This document shows, in pieces, positions 38,860 through 53,235 of a DNA stretch of 64,000 bases. The position numbers and the translations under genes are program-made. The number at the start of each line of letters is the position of its first letter. The first letter of the stretch is position 1. The notes beneath the pieces are model-generated. The model was given only the letters and a program-made list of their open reading frames with translations, had not been told where the DNA came from and did no database searches. Origin of the DNA: Gemmatimonadota bacterium (GTDB lineage: Bacteria > Gemmatimonadota > Gemmatimonadetes > Gemmatimonadales > Gemmatimonadaceae); assembly GCA_028287305.1 (NCBI GenBank), contig JAQBPX010000015.1, positions 62,001-126,000 of the forward strand. The letters run 5' to 3'.

Positions 38860-39628
38860 ATGATCATCACCGCCACGCGAGACGTGCCCGGCGGCACGCG
38901 CACCGACCTCGAGCTCACGGTGGGGCGCGAGCGCGTCCCGGGCATATTGCTGCGCCCGGCGCAGGGCTCGGCTCGCGCCCCCGCAGCCCTCCTGCTGCAC
39001 GGGCTCACCTCGCAGAAGGAGCGCATGGCGGACTCGGTGGGCATGGCGCTGCTGAAGAAGGACGTCGCCTCCCTCGCGATCGACCTGCCGCTGCATGGCA
39101 GTCGTGACGGCAGCGTTGCCGAGCTGCGCGGCGCCACGCCCTTCGCGCTCTTCGGCGTGTGGCGCTCGGCGCTCGGCGCTCGCCGAGGCGCGCGCGGCGC
39201 TCGAGCTGCTCGGGGCGCACGCGGGACTGGACGAGTCCCATCTCGGCGTCGTGGGCTACTCGCTCGGCTCCTATCTCGCACTCGCGCTCGCCTCCGACCA
39301 CGCGGCCATCCGCTGCGTGGCGCTGGCCGCGGGCGGCGACCTGCCGGATCGCACGCCCTTCGCCCCGCTGGTGCGCACCCTGCTGGATCCGCCCGCCATG
39401 GCGCGACGGCTTGCCGGCCGACCGCTGCTGATGGTGAGCGGTACGCGCGATCGCACCGTCACGCCCGCGCAAGCCACGCGGCTCTTCGAGGCGGCGCACG
39501 AGCCAAAGACCATCCGCTGGTACGACGGTGGCCACTGGCCGCCGCCGATGGCGATCAATGCGACGGCGAAGTGGGTCGCCGACTGCCTGCTCCCTTCCGC
39601 GCATAGAGCTCGAACCACGGCGCCGTGA
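38860..39628 (+). pseudogene. Alpha/beta hydrolase, frameshifted by a 7-bp tandem repeat
   Basis: Residues before the break (from MIITATRDVPGG; LLLHGLTSQKERMADS; AIDLPLHGSRDG) and after it (GVVGYSLGSYLALAL with the nucleophile Ser, GTRDRTVTPAQA with Asp, YDGGHWPP with His) together form one complete serine hydrolase of about 250 residues. They are in different frames. The break is at 39161-39181, where GGCGCTC is repeated three times; two copies would restore a continuous frame through VWRSALAEARAAL. The gene is therefore either broken, phase-variable or hit by a sequencing error. Its 3' end overlaps the convergent methyltransferase gene by 74 bp. Confidence 0.8.
39161..39181 (+). repeat. Three tandem copies of GGCGCTC inside the hydrolase gene
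   Basis: Perfect 7-bp units at 39161, 39168 and 39175. One unit more or less shifts the frame by one base, so copy number decides whether the hydrolase is made. Two copies give the intact frame. Confidence 0.85.
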
Positions 39629-40592
39629 CGATCTCGTCGTCCGGCGCGGCGTTGGCGACCAGCGCGAGCAGCGACTTCACCACGCGCTCCTCGATGCCCG
39701 CCCAGCGATGCGTGTACTCGTCCGCGATCGGGACGAGCACGTCGCCGTGCACGCGCTCCACCGTGAACCCCAACGGCTCGAGCAGGTGGCGAAGCGCGGC
39801 GGGCGTGAAGCCCACGCGATAGGGGAAGGCGAGCAGGTTGTTGTGCGCGAGCAGGAGCCGCGCCGCCTTCGCGAGCGGGCCGTGCAGGTGCGACCGCACG
39901 GCCGCGTAGAAGGCGCCGTTGGGAACGCGCAGCGCAAGCACGCCACCATCGCGCAGCATGGCCCCCGCCGCGTGCGCCGCGGCGCGCTGGTCAGGGAGCT
40001 GGTCAAAGGTGTTCCAGATCGCCACGGCATCCCACCGCCGGTGCGGCTCGGCGCGGCGCAGCTGCTCGACGGTTCCATCGTGCGCCGTGAAGCCCATCTC
40101 TCGCGTCACTTCGTTCGCGGCCGTGCTCACGTCCACGCCCTCGGCCTGCCACCCGGCGGCGTGCGCCTCCGCCAGGAAGGCACCGGCGTAACTCCCCACC
40201 TCGAGCACCGATCCGGTGCGCCCCAGCACTTCCCGCAGGCGCGTCGCCTGCGCGCGATACGCCGGGCGCTGGGTCTCGTGCAGCGCACGCAACACGTCCC
40301 CCGACGGCGGTTCTGCGACGTACGCGTCACGCAGCTCGGCGTCGCTCTCGGTGGGATTGCGGAACACGGCGCCGCATCGCGCGCAGCGCACCATGCGCAA
40401 CGGCGCATGCTGCGAGAACGCGACCCGGTCCAGCAGGCGCTCGACGGGCGTGCTGCCGTCGAGGCGCCGCTGGTGAAACTCCCACAGCTCTTCCACCTCG
40501 CGCCGCATGGCGTCCGGTCCGGCGATTTCCACGGCGTCCGTCGCTCCGCACGCCGGGCAATCGCTGAGCGTGTAGGAAATGCCCAGGCTCAC
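39555..40592 (-). CDS. SAM-dependent methyltransferase with N-terminal zinc ribbon
   Basis: I place the start at the GTG at 40592, which overlaps the stop of the upstream lipoprotein gene (GTGA). The 345-residue protein begins with a zinc-ribbon pair (CPACG near residue 9, CARCG near 60). A class I Rossmann methyltransferase domain follows: VLEVGSYAGAFLAEA is the SAM-binding loop, then GVDVS, and WNTFDQLPD in place of the usual post-motif. Such proteins often act on sugars or small molecules. Its C-terminal tail runs into the convergent hydrolase gene. A longer upstream open frame crosses the lipoprotein gene antiphase and is rejected. Confidence 0.86.
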   Translation of the reverse strand: MSLGISYTLSDCPACGATDAVEIAGPDAMRREVEELWEFHQRRLDGSTPVERLLDRVAFSQHAPLRMVRCARCGAVFRNPTESDAELRDAYVAEPPSGDVLRALHETQRPAYRAQATRLREVLGRTGSVLEVGSYAGAFLAEAHAAGWQAEGVDVSTAANEVTREMGFTAHDGTVEQLRRAEPHRRWDAVAIWNTFDQLPDQRAAAHAAGAMLRDGGVLALRVPNGAFYAAVRSHLHGPLAKAARLLLAHNNLLAFPYRVGFTPAALRHLLEPLGFTVERVHGDVLVPIADEYTHRWAGIEERVVKSLLALVANAAPDDEIVTAPWFELYARKGAGSRRPTSPSH

Positions 40593-41578
40593 GGGATGCG
40601 GAAGTACTGCACCTTGCCGTCGTTGAAGAGCGGCACCGCCAGCACGTGGCGCTTCGTGTCCACGCCGATGTCGGCGGGCGCCGCGACTCCCTTCGCGATG
40701 GTGGTCATGGCGCCGGCCGACAGCGAATGCACCGCGCTGTCGGCCCAGCTGCTCACCAGGATGCGCCCGTCCTTCAGCACCTCGATGCCGTCGTACTGTC
40801 CCGGGCCCGCACCGAGCGACGTGGGCGCCGCATCGCCATTCTTCCACGCCTGCACGTTCGGGCCGCCGAAGGGCGCCAGCACGAAGCGACCGTTGGCCGC
40901 GTCCCACGCGATGCCGTTCGGGTTGGCCAGCGAGTCGCCCTTCGCGACTTCCGTCACCTTGCCGCCCTGCAGGCGGAAGATGCGGTTGACGCCGGGGTGT
41001 GACATGCCACCCTTCGCGTCGAATGCGATGCCGGTGTCGGTGATGTACACCGCGCCGTCGCCGCCGATGGCGATGTCGTTGAGGAACGTCGCCTTCATCG
41101 CGCGCAGGTCGACGTTGGCGAGCACGGCCCCGGTCCGGCGATTGATGCCGCGCACCATGTCGATGTCGGCGACCCAGATCGTGTCGCCGCTGAGCGCCAT
41201 TCCCTTGGGCGCGTTGAGCACCACGCCCTTCTTGCCGCCCTCTGCCAGCATGGTCATGCTGCCCGTGCTGTCCGGATTGACCACGGCGATGAAGCCGTTA
41301 CCGTCCTTCTGTGATGGGTTGCCGTTGATGTTCGACACGTACCAGCGATCGAGCTCAGCGTCGTAGCGCACCGATTCCGGCGTCTTCATTCCTTCCGTGC
41401 TGCCCATCGGCGACGCGGTCGCCATGCTTGCTTTCGCGGCGCTGTCGCTTGCGCCGGTCGCGCTCGCGGAGGCAGAATCCGCCTTGTCGCCCCCGGCGGT
41501 GCAGGCGAGCGCGAACAGCGCGACGGTGCCCGCCATCAAGGGCGAAGGAATCGGTATCGAGCGGCCGGTGCGGGTCAT
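40589..41578 (-). CDS. Lipoprotein with beta-propeller (SMP-30/NHL-like)
   Basis: The start ATG at 41578 gives MTRTGRSIPIPSP followed by a hydrophobic stretch and a lipobox at LFALAC. A Ser/Ala-rich linker leads into a propeller-like domain with repeated strands (DRWYVSNINGNPSQKDGNG; GDTIWVADIDMVRGIN; GAVYITDTGIAFD; NGIAWDAANGRFVLAPFGG; DGRILVSSWADSAVHSL). The 329-residue protein resembles SMP-30/gluconolactonase-type proteins, but the metal-binding residues are not clear to me. Enzymatic activity is therefore uncertain. It is co-transcribed with the methyltransferase (4-bp overlap). Confidence 0.8.
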   Translation of the reverse strand: MTRTGRSIPIPSPLMAGTVALFALACTAGGDKADSASASATGASDSAAKASMATASPMGSTEGMKTPESVRYDAELDRWYVSNINGNPSQKDGNGFIAVVNPDSTGSMTMLAEGGKKGVVLNAPKGMALSGDTIWVADIDMVRGINRRTGAVLANVDLRAMKATFLNDIAIGGDGAVYITDTGIAFDAKGGMSHPGVNRIFRLQGGKVTEVAKGDSLANPNGIAWDAANGRFVLAPFGGPNVQAWKNGDAAPTSLGAGPGQYDGIEVLKDGRILVSSWADSAVHSLSAGAMTTIAKGVAAPADIGVDTKRHVLAVPLFNDGKVQYFRIP

Positions 41579-41685
41579 GTGAACCTCGTGCGGAGTGATG
41601 TGACGATCGTCGAACGGAGCAGGGCAGCCGGACGGGTGCTGAACGCGGGGAGGCCCTCCGAAAGTTGCATGCGGGCTGGCGCGCA

Positions 41686-44115
<2,430 letters not shown>

Positions 44116-44140
44116 GCATCCCGGCTCGGCTGGCATCGCG

Positions 44141-44320
44141 CGATTGAAACGCAGATTGCGCTGAACGGCAGCGGCAGATCGCTGCGGTACTACGAACTGC
44201 TTCCTGATTGAAACAGCACACCCATCGGATTCGAGCCCGACGGGTGTGCCGTTACAAGGAATCAGTTGTAGTTGGCAGTCATCTGCCGTTGCCGTGCAGC
44301 GGCCATTCGCGTTTCAATCG
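44141..44320. repeat. Nested inverted-repeat element related to 37429-37743 and to the GxxExxY flanks
   Basis: The left arm 44141-44209 (CGATTGAAACGCAGATTGCG onward) faces an imperfect inverted right arm 44260-44320 that ends GTTTCAATCG. The centre is a near-perfect stem (ACAGCACACCCATCGG with CCGACGGGTGTGCCGT). Both the stem and the following CAGTTGTAGT match the centre of the 37429 element closely. The arm sequence recurs at 50091-50130 and, inverted, at 50549-50579 around the GxxExxY gene. With the 111 bp after it, this fills the 316-bp gap before the BNR-repeat gene. Confidence 0.8.
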
Positions 44321-44367
44321 TTGGGATGCTCGCCTGGTCGCGATGCCCATACCGGCCACCTGAGCCC

Positions 44368-44396
44368 TTGCGCCACGGTCGCCCGGGCCCTTACTA
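44368..44396 (+). promoter_or_regulatory. Possible promoter of the BNR-repeat gene
   Basis: TTGCGC (44368-44373) and TTACTA (44391-44396) are 17 bp apart, 36 bp before the GTG start. Only a partial match to a sigma-70-type promoter. Confidence 0.25.
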
Positions 44397-44431
44397 GAAG
44401 CCACCCCAGTTCCAACCCATCCGGAGGCCCC

Positions 44432-47803
<3,372 letters not shown>

Positions 47804-47833
47804 CCCGGAAGGCGACCGGCGCGTCCAGTGGCA

Positions 47834-49048
47834 ATGCGGCTCCTCCTCTGGCAGTGGAGCACCGCGATCCAGGTGAGCAGCGTCCTGATGATCGCGGTGT
47901 TCTTCGCGGTCCTCAGCCGCTCCGTCCGCCGGGCGGAGCTTCGCTGGTGGGCACAGGCGTGGTGGGCGAACGTGGCGGCCCTCGCCGTGACGCTCACCTT
48001 CTGGCTGCTTGCCCCACCCACCGGCGTGAACCCGGTGCTGCGCGGCGCGTACGTCGGATGCAAGCTGGCCTTCACGCTGTTGCTCATGCAGGGCGCCCTG
48101 GCCATTCGACGGCCAGGCGCGCGCGTGCTCTCGCCGCGCGGATTCGCGGGCGTCATCGCCCTGTACGCGCTCGTGGGTGCCGCGTGGCTCTCCACCATCG
48201 ACCTGATCGGCATTGCGCAGCACGCCACGATGTCGGCTCTCTTCATCGGGTGCGGGCTGGTCATCGCGCGCGGCAACGAGCGCGGCTTTCGCTGGCTGGC
48301 CGCGGGCTTCCTGGTGCGCGGCTCGCTCGCCCTGGTCGAGTTCGTGGCCTACGTCATGGACTTCGCACCGCGATTCGCCCCGGCGCGGCTGTCTCCGCAG
48401 CTGCCGACCTTCCTCGCGGTGCATTCGTCGGTGGACAGCGGGAGCGAATGGCTGCTCGCGCTCGGCTGCGTGCTCGCGCTGTACGGACGCATCCAGCGCG
48501 AGCTCGAGCAGTACAACACCGAGTTGCTCGCCGCGCAGGAAGACCTTCGCCGGCTGGCGGATCGCGACCCGCTCACCGGGCTCGCGAATCGCCGCTCGCT
48601 GCCGGAGGCGTTCCGCAGCGTGCATGACGGAAGCGCCGCGCTGCTCTTCCTGGACCTCGACGACTTCAAGCGCATCAACGACCTGCACGGCCACGGCGCG
48701 GGCGACGACTGCCTCAGGCGCTTCGCCGATGCACTGCGCGAGAGCTTTCGCCCCGGCGACGTAGTGGTGCGCTACGCCGGCGACGAATTCGTGGTGGTCG
48801 CGCCCGGGCTCGATGAGGGCGCCGCCGCGCAACGCGTGGACGTGCTGCGCACGCACCTCGCCTCGCTGGACGGCCTGGCGATCACCTTCTCGGTGGGCAT
48901 CGTGACGCTGGCGGCCGGCGAGCGCGCGGATGAGGCGCTCGTGAAGGCGGACGAGGCGATGTATGCCGCCAAGTCGCAGCGCCGGCGCACCAGCAAGGTC
49001 ATGACGGCCGAGTTCCGCGCCGTGCGGCCGCCCGTGGCTGCGAAGTGA
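47834..49048 (+). CDS. Membrane-bound diguanylate cyclase
   Basis: The 404-residue protein has six or seven hydrophobic segments in the first 210 residues, then a short coiled coil (LEQYNTELLAAQEDLRRLAD) and a full GGDEF domain (DPLTGLANRR; LFLDLDDFKRINDLHGHGAGD). The signature reads AGDEF at 315-319, a variant that is often active. RPGD five residues before it is an RxxD I-site, which allows product inhibition by c-di-GMP. ATG at 47834 is chosen; GTG at 47828 is in frame. It makes c-di-GMP, which the HD-GYP protein at 10932 may remove. Confidence 0.92.
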   Translation: MRLLLWQWSTAIQVSSVLMIAVFFAVLSRSVRRAELRWWAQAWWANVAALAVTLTFWLLAPPTGVNPVLRGAYVGCKLAFTLLLMQGALAIRRPGARVLSPRGFAGVIALYALVGAAWLSTIDLIGIAQHATMSALFIGCGLVIARGNERGFRWLAAGFLVRGSLALVEFVAYVMDFAPRFAPARLSPQLPTFLAVHSSVDSGSEWLLALGCVLALYGRIQRELEQYNTELLAAQEDLRRLADRDPLTGLANRRSLPEAFRSVHDGSAALLFLDLDDFKRINDLHGHGAGDDCLRRFADALRESFRPGDVVVRYAGDEFVVVAPGLDEGAAAQRVDVLRTHLASLDGLAITFSVGIVTLAAGERADEALVKADEAMYAAKSQRRRTSKVMTAEFRAVRPPVAAK

Positions 49049-49088
49049 ACCTTCAAGTCGTAATTACTTCACGCTGCCTGGAACGAGC

Positions 49089-49985
49089 CTACACCGCATC
49101 CTCCGCATTCATCCCCATCGCATGGTAGCCCTTGTCCACGTACATCGTGGTGCCGGTGATGCCGCTCGCGAGGGGTGACGACAGGAACGCGGCAACGTTG
49201 CCCACCTCGTCCGCGTGCAGCGGCGACGTGAGCGGCGCGTTCTTCGACACGTACTCCACCATGCGGCCAATGATGCCGATCGCGCTCGCGGCGCGCGAGG
49301 CGAAGGGGCCCGCCGAGATGGTGTTCACGCGGATGCCGTGCTTGCGACCGGCCTCGTACGCGAGCACGCGCGTGTCGCTCTCGAGCGCGGCCTTGGCGGA
49401 CGACATGCCGCCCCCGTAGCCGGGAATCACGCGCTCGCTCGCCATGTACGTGAGCGAGAGGATGGATCCGTCGGCGCGCATCAGCGGTCCCAGTCGCTGC
49501 ACCATCGACACCAGCGAGTAGGCGCTCGCGCTCATCGCGGCCAGGTAGCCGTTGCGGCTCACCTCGAGCATCGGCTTCTTCACCTCGGGGCCATTCGCGA
49601 GCGAGTGCACGAGGATGTCCAGCGGCTGCGCGCCGAAGTCCGCCACGAGCCGCTCCGCCATCCCGGAGATGGAGCAGTCGCCCACGTCCTTGTAGCGCTT
49701 GCTCGAGCGGACGTCCTCGGGGATCTCGCCGAGCGTGTCGTACACGGCGTCGAGAGGGTAGATCTTCTCGAACTGCAGGAGCGACCCGTCGGAGAGGGCG
49801 CGTGACTCGTCCATCTTCCCGCGCTCGAGCAGGTTGAGGAAGATGTTCAGCGCCGGGGGCCAGGTCCCCACGCACACGGTGGCGCCGGCCTCGGCCAGCG
49901 ACTTGGCGATGGCGAACCCGAATCCCCCGTCATCAGCCACACCGGCGACGAGCGCGCGGCGGCCGGCCAGATCGATCTTGAGCAT
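49089..49985 (-). CDS. fabI: Enoyl-[acyl-carrier-protein] reductase FabI
   Basis: The enzyme reduces the enoyl-ACP double bond in the last step of each fatty acid elongation cycle. The 298-residue protein is the longer plant/chlamydial-type FabI, with a glycine-rich NAD-binding start ([18 protein letters not shown]) and an extra segment around [28 protein letters not shown] and YGGGMSSAK (Tyr-x6-Lys) hold the catalytic Tyr and Lys. The gene is alone on the minus strand. The short gap to the convergent diguanylate cyclase gene shows no clear terminator. Confidence 0.95.
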   Translation of the reverse strand: MLKIDLAGRRALVAGVADDGGFGFAIAKSLAEAGATVCVGTWPPALNIFLNLLERGKMDESRALSDGSLLQFEKIYPLDAVYDTLGEIPEDVRSSKRYKDVGDCSISGMAERLVADFGAQPLDILVHSLANGPEVKKPMLEVSRNGYLAAMSASAYSLVSMVQRLGPLMRADGSILSLTYMASERVIPGYGGGMSSAKAALESDTRVLAYEAGRKHGIRVNTISAGPFASRAASAIGIIGRMVEYVSKNAPLTSPLHADEVGNVAAFLSSPLASGITGTTMYVDKGYHAMGMNAEDAV

Positions 49986-50090
49986 GCCCGGTAGATACGA
50001 AATCCGGGCGGGGCTGACAAGGTCCGGGGCGCGTGAAACGGCTGAGGTCTCCGGGGCCGATATGGGCTACCCTGATCCGGAAGGCTCCGT

Positions 50091-50130
50091 GCGATTGAAA
50101 CGCTGGGAGCCGCTGAACTGCAACGGCAGA
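50091..50130 (+). repeat. Upstream arm flanking the GxxExxY gene
   Basis: GCGATTGAAACGCTGGGAGC, then CGCTGAACTGCAACGGCAGA. It matches the left arm of the 44141-44320 element (GCGATTGAAACGC and CTGAACGGCAGCGGCAGA) and ends 8 nt before the ATG of the GxxExxY gene. Confidence 0.7.
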
Positions 50131-50138
50131 GGCACAGA

Positions 50139-50549
50139 ATGTCGATACCGAGGGTCCCGCTGCTCTACGCAGACATCTCGTCTGTCCTCCTCAAGTCCTT
50201 TTATGAAGTGCACAATGAGCTCGGTCACGGCTTCCTCGAGGCCATCTACCGGAAGGCTCTCGTGCGCGCCATGGCCGCCAACGGCCTGAAATGCGCCCAG
50301 GAGGTGCCGTTGAAGGTGCGTTTTCGCAACGAGGTCATCGGTCATTATCAGGCAGACGTGATCGTCGAGGAGAAAATCATCGTGGAGCTCAAGATCACCA
50401 GCCATATCGAGAAGGCGCATGAAGCGCAGCTCGTCAACTACCTGCGTGCAACCGACTACCGGCTTGGCTTCCTCCTGCTGTTCGGACCGACGCCGGCTTT
50501 CCGCCGAAAGATCAACACGAACAGGGTCGTCAGCGACGATCAGCCGTAG
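50139..50549 (+). CDS. GxxExxY protein, PD-(D/E)XK nuclease superfamily
   Basis: The 136-residue protein carries the family signature GFLEAIY (Gly31, Glu34, Tyr37) after the helix KSFYEVHNELGHG. A PD-(D/E)XK-like core follows: Asp73 in QADVIVEEK, the Glu83-Leu84-Lys85 triplet in IVELKI, and HEAQLVNYL with a Gln and Tyr as in RecB-type nucleases. The family is assigned to this nuclease fold by profile methods, but its function is unknown. Here the gene lies between inverted copies of the arm sequence of the intergenic elements, with very little spacer. It looks like cargo of, or driver for, that repeat family. Confidence 0.92.
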   Translation: MSIPRVPLLYADISSVLLKSFYEVHNELGHGFLEAIYRKALVRAMAANGLKCAQEVPLKVRFRNEVIGHYQADVIVEEKIIVELKITSHIEKAHEAQLVNYLRATDYRLGFLLLFGPTPAFRRKINTNRVVSDDQP

Positions 50550-50579
50550 CCGTTCAGCGCTGTCAGCGTTTTGTTTCAT
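50549..50579 (-). repeat. Downstream, inverted arm flanking the GxxExxY gene
   Basis: The reverse complement reads ATGAAACAAAACGCTGACAG, then CGCTGAACGGC. It is an imperfect inverted match to 50091-50130 and to the left arm at 44141. It begins at the last base of the gene's stop codon. Confidence 0.6.
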
Positions 50580-50642
50580 TTACTTGCCGTGCGTAGTTCG
50601 GGCTCGTTGCGCGCAGCCCCACAAGCTACGACGTTTCGCCCG

Positions 50643-51860
50643 ATGCTCGTCGAGCGAACGCCCAGCCCTCGCGCCACCGCGCACTCGTCCTTTGCCCGCG
50701 GCCTCTGGCGCATCGCGGCGGCAGACGTCTCCGGCGGCAATCGCGTGCGGCTGCTGCACGACGGCCCCGAGACCTTCGACGCGATGGTCGCGCTCATCGA
50801 GTCCGCCACCGCCGCCGTGGCGCTCGAGTCCTACATCCTCCGCTCCGACGAGGTCGGCGAGCGAATCGCCACGGCACTCCTCGCGGCCCGTGCGCGCGGC
50901 TGCACCGTCCGCCTGCTCTCCGACTGGATCGGCGCGCTCGGCATCGGGCGGCGCTTCGTGGCACGGCTGCGCGACGCGGGCATCGACGTCCGCTTCTTCA
51001 ACACGCCCGGCTTCCACCGCTGGCTCGGACTCGTGCCGCGCGACCATCGCAAGCTCCTCGTGGTGGACGAGCGCGCGGGCATCACGGGTGGCGTCGGCAT
51101 CGGTCGCGAATGGGTGGTCGGCTCGCGACGCCCGCGTCACGGCCGTGCCGGAAAGCCCTGGCGCGACACCGCCATCCAGATCGATGGCCCCGCCGCGCAC
51201 GACATGCAGCAGGCCTTCGACAACATCTGGAACCGGACTGACAAGCGCGGCCGCCGCGTGGAGCGCCGCGGAGCGCACAAGCTGCTCCGTCGCGAGGCCA
51301 GGGGAACTGCGCTCGCCCCTGAATCCGCTCCGCCGGCGCTCGTCGGCATCGTGGAGGGCGTGCCGCTCAAGCTCCGCATCGGCCGCGCGCTCCAGGTCCA
51401 GGCGATCTCCGCCGAGCGCTCGATCTGGATCGCCAGCGCCTACTTCATTCCCAGCTGGTCGGACGTGGAGGCGCTCACCGGCGCGGCGCGCGACGGCGTG
51501 GACGTGCGGCTCCTGGTGCCGAGCCGGAACGACCACCCGTGGGTGACCCTGCTGACACGCCGCTTCTATCGCCGGCTGCTCACCAACGGCGTCCGCATCT
51601 GGGAGTGGAAGGGCGAGATGATGCACGCGAAGACGACCGTGATCGACGGACGCTGGGTGCGCGTGGGATCCACCGACTTCAACGTGCTCGGCGTGGCGAT
51701 CAACTATGAGCTCGATGCGATCATCGAGGACGCCACACTCGGGAGCGAGGCGGAACGGATGTTTCTGGCAGATCTCGAGCGTTCCCGCGAGGTTCACCTC
51801 AAGGGGAGGAAGCGCAGCGGCACATCCGGTGCAAGCTCCTCGGACCGCACCCACTCCTGA
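50643..51860 (+). CDS. Cardiolipin synthase-like phospholipase D family protein
   Basis: The 405-residue protein has two HKD motifs: HRKLLVVD in VPRDHRKLLVVDERAG (near residue 137) and HAKTTVID in GEMMHAKTTVIDGRW (near 328). Each is followed by the expected Gly/Ser or Asn (GGVGIG, GSTDFN). It lacks the N-terminal membrane segments of the major cardiolipin synthase, which fits the ClsB-type soluble enzymes that join two phospholipids. ATG at 50643 is chosen; the frame extends further upstream through the repeat arm. The PAP2 phosphatase gene follows after 11 bp, which suggests a lipid-remodelling unit. Confidence 0.9.
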   Translation: MLVERTPSPRATAHSSFARGLWRIAAADVSGGNRVRLLHDGPETFDAMVALIESATAAVALESYILRSDEVGERIATALLAARARGCTVRLLSDWIGALGIGRRFVARLRDAGIDVRFFNTPGFHRWLGLVPRDHRKLLVVDERAGITGGVGIGREWVVGSRRPRHGRAGKPWRDTAIQIDGPAAHDMQQAFDNIWNRTDKRGRRVERRGAHKLLRREARGTALAPESAPPALVGIVEGVPLKLRIGRALQVQAISAERSIWIASAYFIPSWSDVEALTGAARDGVDVRLLVPSRNDHPWVTLLTRRFYRRLLTNGVRIWEWKGEMMHAKTTVIDGRWVRVGSTDFNVLGVAINYELDAIIEDATLGSEAERMFLADLERSREVHLKGRKRSGTSGASSSDRTHS

Positions 51861-51871
51861 CGAGGTCTTCC

Positions 51872-52702
51872 GTGCGTCGCACGACCGCATTCCTGCTGGC
51901 CGGCACCCTGCTCCTCGGTGCCCCGGCATCCCTCTTCGCGCAGGCCGACACCATTCACGCGCGCAAGACACCGCTCTTCACCCTGGCCGACGCCGCACTC
52001 TTCGGCGGATTCGCCCTCGCCACCGTGGCCGTCGCGCCGCTCGACCGCCACTACTCCACCGCGCTCCAGAATCCCAGCCGGCAGGCCGACAAGTTCTACA
52101 CGAGGACCGCCACCATCGTCCGCACGGTGGCGGATCCCGGCGCCATCATCATCGGCGTCTCCATGTACACGGCTGGCCGGCTCACGCACAATGCGAAGGC
52201 CGCGGACCTTGGCTGGCACGGCACCGAGGCGGTGATCGCCGGCGGCGCGCTCGGCGCGTTGATCAAGGGGCTCGCTGGCCGCGCCCGCCCCTACAAGTCG
52301 GCGGCCGACCCGAACCCGCACGACTACCAGTTCCTGCGCGGCTTCTCCGGCGGCAGCGACTACCAGTCGTTCCCGAGCGGGCACACCATCGCCGCGTTCG
52401 CCGCCGCATCAGCCGTCTCCAGCGAGACGAGCCGGTGGTGGCCGAACTCGCGCTGGCTCATCGGGCCCGTGATGTACGGTGGCGCATCGCTGGTCGGCGT
52501 CTCGCGCATGTACAACAACAAGCACTGGGCGAGCGACGTCATGACCGGCGCGCTCATCGGCACCTTTGCCGGCCTCAAGACGGTGCGCTATCACCACACG
52601 CATCCCGGCAATCGCCTCGACCGCTGGATGCTCGGCGCCTCCATCACGCCGCGCGCCAGCGGTGGCAGCAACGTGAGCCTCACCCTCACGCCGCAGTATT
52701 GA
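51872..52702 (+). CDS. PAP2-family phosphatase with signal peptide
   Basis: The 276-residue protein starts at the GTG at 51872 with a signal peptide ending LFAQ. The three acid-phosphatase motifs are complete: KGLAGRARP, SFPSGH and SRMYNNKHWASD (His nucleophile in the last). Hydrophobic helices surround them. The enzyme should dephosphorylate phosphatidate, undecaprenyl diphosphate or a similar lipid on the outer side of the membrane. It lies in a row of phospholipase D, PAP2 and RNA-ligase-like genes; the latter starts inside its stop codon (TTGA). Confidence 0.92.
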   Translation: MRRTTAFLLAGTLLLGAPASLFAQADTIHARKTPLFTLADAALFGGFALATVAVAPLDRHYSTALQNPSRQADKFYTRTATIVRTVADPGAIIIGVSMYTAGRLTHNAKAADLGWHGTEAVIAGGALGALIKGLAGRARPYKSAADPNPHDYQFLRGFSGGSDYQSFPSGHTIAAFAAASAVSSETSRWWPNSRWLIGPVMYGGASLVGVSRMYNNKHWASDVMTGALIGTFAGLKTVRYHHTHPGNRLDRWMLGASITPRASGGSNVSLTLTPQY

Positions 52703-53235
52703 AGTCCGGGATCATCATCCTCGCCGAGCTCCCCTCGCCGCTGCGCGATCGGGTGCACGCGGTGCAGGAACGATACGATCCCCGCATGGCGCGCGGCCTG
52801 CCGCCGCACGTGACGATCGCGGGCTCGTCGGGCATGGGGCCGATCTCGTCACGCTCGAGCGAGGAGGAGCTGCGCTCGGCGCTCGAGCCCATCACGAATG
52901 CGACGCCGCCGCTGGTGCTCAGGTTCGGGCCACCGATGCGATTCATGCAGACGAACGTGGTGTCGCTGCCACTGGACCCGCACGGTCCCCTGCGCGCGCT
53001 GCACGAGGCGATCAGGGCCAGCGGGCTGCGCTTCGAGCCCCCGCGCTTCGCCTTCACGCCGCACTGCACGCTGAGCTTCTATCCCGAGCTCACCCCTGCG
53101 CGAGCACAGGAGCTATTGAGCTACCGGTTCGGCGAGCCCTTCACCATCGACCGGATCCATGTGGACCTCACGACGGAGTTGATGGAGGTGTCGAGGGTGA
53201 TGACGCTTTCCCTGAGTGGCGCGTGGCCTACTTGA
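52699..53235 (+). CDS. 2'-5' RNA ligase family protein (LigT-like)
   Basis: The start appears to be TTG at 52699, overlapping the PAP2 stop (TTGA); no ATG fits before the conserved core. The 178-residue protein has both HxT motifs of the 2H phosphoesterase family: HVTIAG near residue 38 and HCTLSF near residue 119. These enzymes act on 2',3'-cyclic or 2'-5' RNA bonds, and the physiological target is often unknown. Its stop overlaps the convergent TlpA-like gene by 8 bp. Confidence 0.85.
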   Translation: MKSGIIILAELPSPLRDRVHAVQERYDPRMARGLPPHVTIAGSSGMGPISSRSSEEELRSALEPITNATPPLVLRFGPPMRFMQTNVVSLPLDPHGPLRALHEAIRASGLRFEPPRFAFTPHCTLSFYPELTPARAQELLSYRFGEPFTIDRIHVDLTTELMEVSRVMTLSLSGAWPT

